Assembly (NCBI GenBank): GCA_900539755.1
Contig: UQDC01000019.1
Location: 1-42,548, forward strand
Reading direction: 5' to 3'
Length of the DNA: 42,548 nucleotides
Source: an uncultured Alistipes sp.
GTDB taxonomy: Bacteria; Bacteroidota; Bacteroidia; Bacteroidales; Rikenellaceae
In this document: positions 1 to 7,531 of the stretch, piece by piece
Numbering within the stretch: the stretch's first letter is position 1
How the letters are laid out: each line of letters starts with the position of its first letter
Program-made: the position numbers and the translations under genes
The notes under the pieces: model-generated
The model's database searches: none
Told to the model about the DNA's origin: nothing
The model's input: only the letters and a program-made list of their open reading frames with translations

Positions 1-172
1 AAGAACAAACGTTCTTTCCCGCCTCTGACGTTTTGACTGCGCTTCGTGGTACCGGTGAAGGGTAGTATGTGCGCAGGTATGGGTGTTGATTTGGCCTCAA
101 ATGCTCCCTGTGTCGAAAAGCAGCATGCTCTCTGGCTCTACTCTTGTCCGAGGAAGGAGAGGAGCGTAGGTC

Positions 173-691
173 TTATTTTGCGGCTTTGTGGCTCTTTTTG
201 AGCAGTCGGGTCATCATGAAGGACTGTTTGTGGAAGATGAAGATCGGCAACGCAACGCCGATTACCAAGGCAAACATGATGAATAGCGTGGTCAGTCCAT
301 TGCGGAAAAATTCAACCATCAGTTCGTTTTGGCGTACGATGTCGCCGCCCCGAATGAACTGCATCAAAGCCAATACGGTTTTGTAGGCATACATGCCCGG
401 AATCATCGGCAGTAGCGATGGAAACGAAAAGATCACAGCCGGGCAGTGGATCAATTTGGCACACAACATACTGAACATTCCGATGGTAAAGGCTGCCACC
501 AGCGATGACATGGCAATATCCAATGGTGTGTGGTTGAGCAAATAGTAGCGCAGAGCGTGGCCGATGGCGGCAAGCAGGGCCGAAATAAAGATGGCTTTGC
601 GTGGAGGATTGGAGATGACTGCAAATCCAATCGAGGCTACGGCTGCAAAAATACCGTCCGCTAAAAGTTGTCCGATAAGTTCCCCATTCAT
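173..691 (-). CDS. ThrE-type exporter, small subunit (YjjB-like)
   Basis: This 172-residue protein is almost entirely hydrophobic, with about five predicted membrane helices, and matches the small YjjB-like half of the split threonine/serine exporter family (ThrE, ThrE_2 domain). The family exports small amino acids or dicarboxylates across the inner membrane as a two-protein complex. Characteristic features are the N-terminal helix around residues 5-30 and the LPMIPGMYAYK segment near residue 95, which parallels the LIPGVPLINS segment of the partner. Its ATG overlaps the stop of the partner gene (ATGA at 688-691), so the two are translationally coupled. The substrate cannot be told from sequence. 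The family call is firm. Confidence 0.88.
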   Translation of the reverse strand: MNGELIGQLLADGIFAAVASIGFAVISNPPRKAIFISALLAAIGHALRYYLLNHTPLDIAMSSLVAAFTIGMFSMLCAKLIHCPAVIFSFPSLLPMIPGMYAYKTVLALMQFIRGGDIVRQNELMVEFFRNGLTTLFIMFALVIGVALPIFIFHKQSFMMTRLLKKSHKAAK

Positions 692-1674
692 AGCATGTCC
701 AGTCCTAAAATTAACATTGTGGCCGAAAGACCTAACGCAATGCAGACAATCAGAATCAAAGCATTGACAGCTCTGGAGATACCTACCAGTACGTGTCCTT
801 CAAGCAGGTCGAAAATCGAGTTGATCAACGGTACCCCCGGTATCAGAAACAGTACGCTGGTACCCAGTGCTGTTTCGGGTGTGGAGCCGAGGTGAAACCA
901 AAAGCCGGTAGCGGCAATCAGTGAAGCAATAAACGAGCAGACCAGAAAAATGGCCATGTGGTTGATGTGTCGGGCGCTCATCTCCTGCCGGATAAAGAAG
1001 CCGATCAACGTCGCAACGGCAACGATCCCCATGGCATAGATGTCTCCTCCGAACAGCCGACAGAAGCAGGCATTGGCCGCTGTCACCAGACCCAGTACCC
1101 ACCAGCGGGACAAACGGGGCTCATGAATGATCTGTTTGTAACGCTCGAGCAGCTCCCGGAACGAGAGGTGATCGTCGTGGGCTTCCCAACTCAATGTACT
1201 GATTTGCGAAATGGTGTTGAAATTGAAGGCTGCAGCACCGATTTTTCCAACCGACGTGCGTCGAACCGTATCGTCTTTGGCATGACGGATCGTCATGGTG
1301 ATGTGCATCTGAAAGATGGTCATATCCACCTTGTACCCAAATGACTCGGCAATACGGGTCACATTACGTACCACTCGGGAGGTGTGTGCTCCGGCTCCCA
1401 TCAGCGTGCGTGAGAGGTCGAGCAAAAAGTTGGACAGCTCACGAACCGATACCGGATGCTCCTCTGCCGCAATGCTTTGCATACAGTGAGGGCAAAGCAG
1501 ATCGTTGTAATTGCGTGTGATGTAGTCGAGTTGCTCTTCCGAGAGGGGAATGTTGCAGTGGGTTGCCCAATCTTCGTGGGTTGTGCGGGTCGGGGTGCCA
1601 ACCTGGTTTGTTTGGATAGCGGTATCGATCGGATAATCGAACCGACTGTTGCAACGTGGACAGCGTTTTCCCAT
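688..1674 (-). CDS. ThrE-type exporter, large subunit (YjjP-like) with N-terminal zinc ribbon
   Basis: The protein has 328 residues. From about residue 75 onward it is a YjjP/ThrE (DUF1212) exporter half: a soluble region followed by about five membrane helices, including the family-typical FLIPGVPLINSIFDL segment. Ahead of this sits an unusual extension of about 70 residues with CPRC at 5-8 and CPHC at 61-64, a four-cysteine zinc-ribbon pattern whose two halves are about 50 residues apart. The extension is not part of the usual family. It forms an operon with the downstream YjjB-like gene through an ATGA overlap. A metal-binding or regulatory role for the extension is inference. Confidence 0.88.
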   Translation of the reverse strand: MGKRCPRCNSRFDYPIDTAIQTNQVGTPTRTTHEDWATHCNIPLSEEQLDYITRNYNDLLCPHCMQSIAAEEHPVSVRELSNFLLDLSRTLMGAGAHTSRVVRNVTRIAESFGYKVDMTIFQMHITMTIRHAKDDTVRRTSVGKIGAAAFNFNTISQISTLSWEAHDDHLSFRELLERYKQIIHEPRLSRWWVLGLVTAANACFCRLFGGDIYAMGIVAVATLIGFFIRQEMSARHINHMAIFLVCSFIASLIAATGFWFHLGSTPETALGTSVLFLIPGVPLINSIFDLLEGHVLVGISRAVNALILIVCIALGLSATMLILGLDML

Positions 1675-1748
1675 TGAGGATGGTAAAATTGGTAATTCAA
1701 TTGGCCGAAAATGACCGGATAGACCAGCCTAAACGACCGTTCAGACTG

Positions 1749-1756
1749 CAAAGATA
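1749..1756 (-). promoter_or_regulatory. Bacteroidota -7 box for the ThrE operon
   Basis: Read on the minus strand, TATCTTTG matches the Bacteroidota consensus TAnnTTTG and lies about 75 bp upstream of the 1674 start. I see no good TTTG -33 element at the usual 19-21 bp spacing, so the call rests on the -7 box alone. Confidence 0.45.
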
Positions 1757-1987
1757 AAACGTTCGTAAGAAACCTCCGCCTTTCTGTCATCGGATTTTGT
1801 CTCTCTGGCAGTTCTGATGTGTCATTTTGTCGATTTAATTGTCTGGTTGTCAGTTGTTTGTGTTGTTTTGTGACGAATTGTCTCAATGGGGCTGTTGGCA
1901 TGGGTTTTGTCCATTCCTATATCGAATCCGGGAAGGTCCCGGAGGACAAATTAGATAAACAACATAAAATATAAGGAGGACAAAATT

Positions 1988-2410
1988 ATGTTACCTACTA
2001 GAAGATCTCAGAATTGGTTACCGGGTATTTTCAATGACTTTTTCGGCAATGAGTGGATGGAAAAGAGTACATCTCCTGCCATCAACATCATTGAGAACGA
2101 CAAGGAGTACAAAGTGGAATTGGCTGCTCCAGGTCTGACCAAAGAGGATTTCAACGTACGTGTTACGGAAGAGAACCAGTTGGTGGTCACCATGGAGAAA
2201 AAACAGGAGCAGAAAGATGAACAGCAAGATGGTCGCTATCTGCGTCGTGAATTCTCGTACTCGAAATACCAGCAGACACTGCTGTTGCCTGACAACGTGG
2301 AACAGGACAAAATTACGGCCAGTGTTCAGCATGGTGTCTTGAACATCCTGATTCCGAAAGTGGCTCCTGAGGCTGAAAAACCGCAAGAGCGTTCTATTGA
2401 AATTCAATAG
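1988..2410 (+). CDS. Small heat shock protein (Hsp20 / alpha-crystallin family)
   Basis: This 140-residue protein is an ATP-independent cytoplasmic holdase that binds unfolding proteins. The alpha-crystallin domain spans about residues 30-130. It includes the VELAAPGLTKEDFNV beta-strand pair, LRREFSYSKY and the family signature GVLNILIPK near the C terminus. The length is normal for bacterial Hsp20. A strong ribosome binding site, AAGGAGGA at 1973-1980, sits 7 bp before the ATG. A near copy of that stretch (GGAGGACAAATTAGA) lies 35 bp further upstream at 1941-1955, a small leader duplication. The gene is monocistronic and ends in a clear terminator. Confidence 0.95.
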   Translation: MLPTRRSQNWLPGIFNDFFGNEWMEKSTSPAINIIENDKEYKVELAAPGLTKEDFNVRVTEENQLVVTMEKKQEQKDEQQDGRYLRREFSYSKYQQTLLLPDNVEQDKITASVQHGVLNILIPKVAPEAEKPQERSIEIQ

Positions 2411-2474
2411 TATCGGGATTAGATTGGTTTGTCAAAAATTTGATCGTTCAGATCCCGGGTTCCAACCCGAACAA

Positions 2475-2512
2475 AAAAGAGGTTTCGCATCGAAAGGTGT
2501 GAAACCTCTTTT
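2475..2512 (+). terminator. Rho-independent terminator of the Hsp20 gene
   Basis: A 12-bp perfect stem, AAAAGAGGTTTC at 2475-2486 with GAAACCTCTTTT at 2501-2512, encloses a loop and ends in a T-rich tail. The A/T arms make it potentially bidirectional. Confidence 0.85.
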
Positions 2513-2645
2513 CGTTGTCGGGAAGTGGGAAGTCAACCCGGTTAATGGAGGGTAGTCTTGGGGGTGTTGGGAAGGAAATGGGAGAGGGATTGGAGCTGTT
2601 TTGATCCTCTTTCGGAGGAAAAACCATCTTTTTCTTTGTAGAAGG

Positions 2646-2676
2646 TTTGCACGAAAGGAAAAAATGATTACTTTTG
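2646..2676 (+). promoter_or_regulatory. Bacteroidota promoter of tRNA-Met
   Basis: TTTG at 2646-2649, a 19-bp spacer, then TACTTTTG at 2669-2676 matches the consensus TTTG-N19-21-TAnnTTTG exactly. Initiation would fall a few bases before the tRNA at 2694. Confidence 0.85.
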
Positions 2677-2693
2677 CACTCGGTTTTAGGGAT

Positions 2694-2767
2694 GGCGAGT
2701 TAGCTCAGCTGGTTAGAGCGCATGATTCATAATCATGAGGTCCTGAGTTCAAGTCTCAGACTCGCTA
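2694..2767 (+). tRNA. tRNA-Met (CAT)
   Basis: The sequence folds as a full cloverleaf of 74 nt. The acceptor stem GGCGAGT (2694-2700) pairs with ACTCGCT (2760-2766), followed by discriminator A2767. The D-loop (AGCTCAGCTGGTTAGAGC) and T-arm (GAGTTCAAGTCTC) are canonical, and the anticodon loop TTCATAA carries CAT. The first base pair is intact, so it is not the initiator type. Elongator Met is favoured over lysidine-modified Ile2 because the stems resemble bacterial elongator Met. CCA is not encoded. Confidence 0.93.
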
Positions 2768-2771
2768 CAAA

Positions 2772-2803
2772 AAAGAGGTCACAGTTTGAACTGTGACCTC
2801 TTT
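2772..2803 (+). terminator. Terminator of tRNA-Met
   Basis: AAAGAGGTCACAG (2772-2784) pairs perfectly with CTGTGACCTCTTT (2791-2803) across a 6-nt loop, directly after the tRNA. Confidence 0.88.
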
Positions 2804-3075
2804 CTGTGTCTATGGCCTTGCCCTGATGATTCGCAGGGGAGGAGAAAATTAAAAAGTGCAATTTTTTTGCTTGAGAAGCGAAATTTTGCACTTTTTGTCG
2901 TATGGGGAATTGGGGTTCCGAAAGCCGACCTTTTTGTGTGAACATCTTTTGTCTGACACTTTTGGTGAATCCCTTCGGTGAACACTTTTGTGTGGATATC
3001 CGGCAAAAGGGGAAACGTTTGCTGAGGCAGATTGCCGGCACGGTCCGACAATTTCATGCCGTATGTTACAAGGGT
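2804..3075. other. Non-coding junction with a long A/T hairpin
   Basis: No gene is supported here. At 2851-2896 there is a nested inverted repeat: AAAAAGTGCA pairs with TGCACTTTTT (2887-2896), with a second inner stem TTTGCTT/AAGCGAAA. It could be a terminator reading out of the decayed element to the right, or mark that element's left boundary. I found no copy of the tRNA-Gly 3' end here. Confidence 0.5.
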
Positions 3076-3555
3076 TTAGAAGTAGATCAAATGGTACTGT
3101 ACCCCGATGCCGATATATGGTTGTATTCTATGTGACGTAATTGCTCCTCCGGCACTTACCCTGATTCCCCAACGTTTGGGCTTTCCAGATACCTCGATCC
3201 GTTCGACGACGGTTTGCGTGACGGTGCGGGGATAGACCTCGATACTGTGGGCTTAGACATGGTAACCTTCCATGTCGATTCGATATGTAGAATCATCGGT
3301 GAACAGGTAGCTGCTGACCGGTACTGGCAGATAGACCGGTTTGACATCCACCGTGTCCCGGATGGTGTCGAAACGCTACACCTGGACATATTTCGATATT
3401 AACAACGTATCCCGAACCGTATCGATACGGACGATCGAAGGTAGGATGTCGTGTTGCAGAATCTGGACGGGCGTTTTGGGCGAGGTCCAACGCCCGATCA
3501 AAAAAGCAATGAGACATCCGACTGTTGCAACGGCTCCAACGAGAACATTTTTCAT
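3076..3555 (-). pseudogene. Rz-like small membrane protein of a prophage lysis module (two nonsense codons)
   Basis: Read from ATG 3555-3553, the frame stays in register for 159 codons but is cut by TAG at codon 60 (3376-3378) and TAA at codon 101 (3253-3255). The product starts with one membrane helix (VGAVATVGCLIAFLIGRW) followed by SPKTP and a periplasmic tail. The tail includes RTVTQTVVERIEV and ends in AGGAITSHRIQPYIGIGVQY. This is the style of the small protein that follows endolysins in Bacteroidota prophages (DUF6549-like, from memory), which I infer plays an Rz/spanin-type role. The ATG overlaps the endolysin stop by ATGA, typical of phage cassettes. There are no frameshifts, only point nonsense mutations. 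Confidence 0.55.
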
Positions 3556-3950
3556 AGATGCAGGATTTTGTGTCGATTCTTGCCAGCTGAGTATGAGATA
3601 TGTACCCAACCGTAATTACTTTCGTCAATCAGCTGGTCAAAGTCGAAATCACCTTTAGCAATCAGGTCGAACAGTTGTTGATTCAGTTCAGGAGATCCGA
3701 CTGTAAGATCGGCCGCTTCCCCCTTTTGATGTTGGCTGGTTGGAACCCCTCCAACCGCTTTATTTAATACCGGGCATCGGTATCCACTGTTCACCGTGAT
3801 CGGATCTTCCCATGCCTCGCGGATCGGATCGAGCAGGTTATTGATCAGAGATGTCAGTTTGACTTTAATCGCAGGAGGCGGTGTGTTGTCAATACCCTTT
3901 TGTTAGGCCGTATTCGATCGGATCAACTCGCTCCCGGTAAAATCTTTCAT
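3552..3950 (-). pseudogene. M15-type endolysin (D-Ala-D-Ala/L-Ala-D-Glu peptidase-like), nonsense codon 16
   Basis: Read from ATG 3950-3948 the gene has 132 codons. It shows the peptidase M15_3 signature: NSGYRCPVLNKAVGG, then SQHQKGEAADL (zinc-ligand H and D), and a C-terminal GWVHISY with the third ligand His. Such enzymes cut peptidoglycan cross-links and serve as phage endolysins. Codon 16 is TAA (3903-3905), and the frame is open before and after it. The 3' end overlaps the Rz-like gene (ATGA), and its own ATG overlaps the stop of the upstream coiled-coil gene. The three genes therefore form the remains of one lysis cassette. The family call is strong; inactivity is inferred from the stop. 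Confidence 0.8.
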
Positions 3951-4319
3951 ACTTCAATGTATTGATTTGAGATTTTGATTTGGCTGCTTCCAAAGGGAGG
4001 TTTTCGATCGAGGCATGCCGTTTTTTCGCATTTCAGCATTCTTGCCACTGCTTCGGAGGTTCGGGTGTGATCCAACTCGCCACGCAGTTTAGCTATTTCG
4101 ACATAGAGGGAGTCGATTTTTGCATCTTAGCGGTCGAGGTCAGCTTTCGCTCGTCAGCCCGTAGCTTTCGGTCATTGGCACCTCTTGCCACTGGTCGATC
4201 AGCTTGCTGATATTGTCTAAAAATGCTGCATTTTTCTTTTCGCACAGCGTGACCAATGTGACCAATCCGCCATTGCTGATGAGTGGCGTGAGAATAGAGG
4301 TCCAGTCTATGAATGATAG
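3947..4319 (-). pseudogene. Coiled-coil prophage protein upstream of the endolysin (frameshifted)
   Basis: Three reading frames must be joined to recover a protein. It begins around FIDWTSILTPLISNGG, continues through a LIDQWQE segment, and ends in the third frame with DAKIDSLYVEIAKLRGELDHT and LKCEKTACLDRKPPFGS. At least two frameshifts and one extra stop interrupt it. The reconstructed product has a hydrophobic N-terminal stretch and a central coiled coil, like the small protein before endolysins in Bacteroidota prophages. The last codons overlap the endolysin start (ATGA at 3950-3947). The function is not known. Confidence 0.45.
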
Positions 4320-4339
4320 CGGGTAATCGGATTAAAAAT

Positions 4340-4358
4340 AGGCCGGAATGACCGGCCT
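4340..4358 (-). terminator. Terminator-like hairpin (minus strand)
   Basis: AGGCCGG (4340-4346) and CCGGCCT (4352-4358) form a 7-bp GC-rich stem with a 5-nt loop. On the minus strand it is followed by ATTTTTAAT. It lies just after the stop of the 4363 fragment. Confidence 0.6.
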
Positions 4359-4362
4359 GTTT

Positions 4363-4500
4363 TCACAAAACTGAAATTAACCAGATGACGAATCCTCCAG
4401 TAGCGACAAGAACAAGGTCTTTCCAAAACTTTGGTTTTTCATAGATGCCTTTAGCGTTTTTATACTCTTTTTCGGAGCTTTGCTTGATACCTCCGTTTCG
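4363..4500 (-). pseudogene. C-terminal fragment of a small membrane protein fused to the IS982 remnant
   Basis: After the transposase residues FMMIRN, the same reading frame runs for about 45 more codons that are not IS982-like. They read KQSSEKEYKNAKGIYEKPKFW followed by a membrane helix (DLVLVATGGFVIWLISVL) and TGA at 4365-4363. This looks like the tail of a small holin-like prophage protein joined in frame to the transposase by a deletion at about 4500. Prophage origin is inferred from the lysis genes directly downstream. Confidence 0.4.
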
Positions 4501-5346
4501 AATCATCATGAAATTGTCGTTGAGCGGGGAGAATATGGTTTCTATACGTTTTCGGGCTCTCTTGTAAGCCCAGGTTGGCGGATGCCAGTTTGTCTGGTTT
4601 AGCCGCTACGGAACTTCCAAGGTGATATTTGCAACTTCAAAGAGATTCTTATGAATCTCAGTACTGAGATAACCTTTGTCTCCAAACATTATGCAGTCAT
4701 GATATTCCTAGCGTACCTCCTTGAGGAAAAGAAGGTAATGGACGCTTGCCTCCGTTATGTCATAAGAATGTATAACGCCACGTATTTCACAGACAGCATG
4801 GAGTTTATATCCATACTAGTGCAGACCTTGCGAAGCGTAATATCCCCAGTTCGGAGAAGCTTTCGCATTGTCACGTCACATGGCGCAACGCTTCGCCCTT
4901 GCGTTCTGGCAGACCTTTATGGGTTTGGAATCAATGCAAAACACATCCTCTGAGCCGTCAATGGCGACAGCCACATCCTTGCGGATCTCTTCGGCAAGTC
5001 GTGCCGCCTGCTTACGTCGGGCATTGAACTGCCGATGGCTAATCAGGTTTGGCAAATCTTCTTTGCATTCATGATGTAGACGATGGAAAAGGTAATTTTC
5101 ACTGTCGGATCCGAATGCCTCGTCAGTTATGCCCAAAGCAATGACTTCAAGGTCGGAGAACTTCGGGACAACTCCGCATCGGGGTACATTTCCGAGTTCA
5201 TTCACACGATTTCCAGCGAAATCCTTGCATATCCCGAGGATTCTGATGAAATTTGCTATGAAGTTGCGCATAAGCAGAATAATAGTAGTTAACGGTGTGG
5301 TTACCACTAGTTTACTAATAATCCGCCAATTGTGTAACTTCTTCAT
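4501..5346 (-). pseudogene. IS982-family transposase remnant with four in-frame stops
   Basis: From ATG 5346 the frame reads through a typical IS982 transposase: KFSDLEVIALGITDEAFGSD, NLISHRQFNARRK, then the DDE core with DSKPIKVCQNARAKRC, WGYYASQGLH, MFGDKGYL and ARKRIETIFSPLNDNFMM. Four stops lie in this one frame: TGA 4878-4876, TAG 4818-4816, TAG 4710-4708 and TAG 4608-4606. I see no frameshift. The C-terminal 30 or so residues are missing, replaced at about 4500 by unrelated sequence. The element is dead. Its terminal repeats could not be located with confidence. Confidence 0.85.
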
Positions 5347-5883
5347 TTGTTGATATTTGAAAATTTAATTCAACCAACGAGTTGTTATAATAAATAAATG
5401 AACCAACCCGAAGAGTTCTACACCTTCGGGTTAGTTCGTTTTAATGAGCTGATTGTCTGGATAGACAGCTATTGTGAGGATCGCTTATTGATATAGCACT
5501 TTATTTGATTGATATCAATGGAATATGGTCATCCAATAAATTATATAACTATCAGATTGGAAGATCGTGTATTATAATAGCGGGTTAACGTCCGAAAACA
5601 ATAACTGATGATCAAATTGATCGCATTTAGGTTTTCCCAATAATAAAGAAATAGCTCAAAATGCGGTTATTGTTTCTTTTGTATTATAGATACAGCTGCT
5701 TTATTGCCGATATTGATACCTATTCCAATTTTTAATTCTTATAACTAATTGTATATAATTGTATTATGTGATTTTATGATGTGGAATTTATAAAATATGA
5801 GTAATAAACGGTTATAAATACTTAACATAAATGTAACAAAATAGACATCAATCATTATTCAAAATGGTAATATCTTTGTGTCT
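5347..5883. other. AT-rich non-coding stretch with one hairpin
   Basis: No coding frame is supported. An imperfect 14-bp inverted repeat at 5400-5437 (core AACCCGAAG 5405-5413 with CTTCGGGTT 5424-5432) sits about 55 bp upstream of the IS982 start and could be a terminator or part of an IS end. A -7-like TATCTTTG (5871-5878) precedes the next gene but has no -33 partner and lies within 6 bp of its ATG. Confidence 0.4.
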
Positions 5884-6220
5884 ATGAAAAAGTGCCTATA
5901 TAGATTGTGTTTCATGTTCGGAGTCAGTCTTGTCTTAGGACACTTATCCCCTCTTTATGCAAAGGTGCAATTCGAGACGGTTTATGTGGCAGAACAGCAA
6001 GACAAAATAAGCTCTCCTTCAAACAATCCGAAAGTCAGGATGGGAACTTCCAAGAATATCATTATTTGCTCAAGGAAGGTAAGTGCAATACAAATATCTT
6101 CTACAATTATTGTGTCGTCTATCCTTACAAACAATTCAGATACTACCCTAATACTTTCCCTTTGCCAAAACGACGATAAAAAATTCGGCGTGCAGCTTCA
6201 TTATGTTAAAGATCAATTTT
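5884..6220 (+). pseudogene. Exported protein of unknown family, truncated by the IS4-family element
   Basis: ATG 5884 opens a frame with a clear signal peptide (LCFMFGVSLVLGHLSPLYA) followed by KVQFETVYVAEQQDK. The frame runs straight into the left end of the IS4-family element at about 6221, so the C terminus is lost. From about 6020 a second frame also looks protein-like (QDGNFQEYHYLLKEGKC), so a frameshift may add to the truncation. The product family is not recognised. It belongs to the decayed element, and its original job is unknown. Confidence 0.4.
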
Positions 6221-7531
6221 CACTACTTCCCCGTTTAAATTAACTCAAACTGAATAAGTTAGGATATTCATCAGATGAAATGAAATTTTGATTTTTGTTA
6301 AATAATTGATTTATAGGTACTTTTTCAAATAACACAAAGCCTAATGTTTGAGAAATAGTATATAATGATTGCTCCAGCCCAAACTTTTTCTTGGCAAGTG
6401 CCAGAATTAGGAATGAGTAGACAGCAATCCAAATTTGAGTATAGACGGCATTCTTCGAGGTGCCATAGAATGACTTGATATAAAGATGTTGCTTTATCCA
6501 TTTGAAGAACAGTTCGACGTTCCAGCGCTCTCTGTAGAGTTCTGCGATTGTCAGGGCTTCGTATCCCAAAAGGTTGGTAAGGAAGCGGTAGACCTTACCG
6601 GTAGCAAAGTCTTCTTAGGCGACCATTCTGAGAGTCTCGGAATAGCACCTGGATGGCTTGACTCCTGTAAGTTTGATGATCTCATCGCTGATTATACCTG
6701 CTTCGGGGTCACATCCTCTGGACTCAACAACTTCGTACAGCATGTTGTCCTTTGCCCTTGTGACGAAGAATGCTCCGTTCTTGTGGATGTGGTTGAAGAG
6801 TCTGAAGAAATCAATATAACCTTTGTCCAAAAGATAGATAGCTCCCATCTCAACACAGAGATTGTCCAGAGCCTTGACATCGTGCACAGAGGCATCTGTA
6901 AGGTGGATATAGACCGGAAGATTCCCCCTGAGATCAAGGAGCGTATGCATCTTGACACCAGCCTTAGTCGTTCGGAATCTGGCCCAAGGACAGAGCTTCA
7001 GACAGAGACTTATGGTGCTGCTGTCAAAGGCATAGACCATATTGTCAATATCGAGCCTGAATGAATCTTCCGCATACAGAGGACGGACTCTCCTGATAAG
7101 AGCTTGTCCAAAGTCACGGTAGATACGCCAGTCCCTTTGTTCATTTGCCTTGGCAAGAGTGTTCCTTGGAACAGCGTAACTGATACCGCTATGATACAAT
7201 TTATGCTCGACAGCAATGAGGCTGGCCTCAATGTCGCGAAGACTGTTCTTCGAAGCATATTGCGCAAGGCACATCACGAGAAACTGATCGTAACAGGAAA
7301 GGTTCCTGGAACGATAATCTCCCTTGTATCTGGCGACACAAGTATTGAAGTCTCTGCGAGGTATGAGCGACATAAGTTGAGCAAATACGGTTTTCCCTGT
7401 GAACATAGGCTGACAGATAAAATGGTCAGTCCAAAGTTACGGTTCAAGTCGTGTACAAGAAAAAACATTTGTAATTAACTAAAAATAAATCAATTATAAA
7501 CTCTTAACAGTCCCTTAACGGGACACTAGTG
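6221..7531 (-). mobile_element. IS4-family insertion sequence (about 1.3 kb)
   Basis: The boundaries come from imperfect inverted ends. The left end, CACTACTTCCCCGTT at 6221, matches the reverse complement of the right end, CACTAGTGTCCCGTT ending at 7531. Both are preceded on their outer side by TTTT, so the true ends may be a few bases further out, and no target duplication could be assigned. The right end also contains the 15-nt palindrome GTCCCTTAACGGGAC (7510-7524). The single transposase gene inside carries a nonsense codon. Confidence 0.65.
6240..7406 (-). pseudogene. IS4-family (DUF4372) transposase with one TAA
   Basis: The frame from 7406 to 6240 encodes about 388 residues of a DDE transposase. 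The N-terminal DUF4372-like region (LMSLIPRRDFNTCVARYKGD) is followed by the first Asp in AFDSSTIS, the second in DASVHDVKALD, and the YREK signature YRERWNVELFFKWIKQ with the catalytic Glu. TAA at 6617-6615 breaks the frame between LRMVA and EDFATGKVYRF; both sides are in the same frame. One point mutation therefore inactivates it. Confidence 0.88.

Noticed and set aside
2694..2900. tRNA-Met as the attachment site of the integrated element
   Set aside because: No repeated copy of its 3' end is present near the integrase, and the integrase lies at the other end beside tRNA-Gly.
3076..5346. Stop-codon reassignment (TAG or TGA read as an amino acid) in the decayed element
   Set aside because: All three stop codons occur as internal stops, and functional genes nearby use TAA, TAG and TGA as normal ends.
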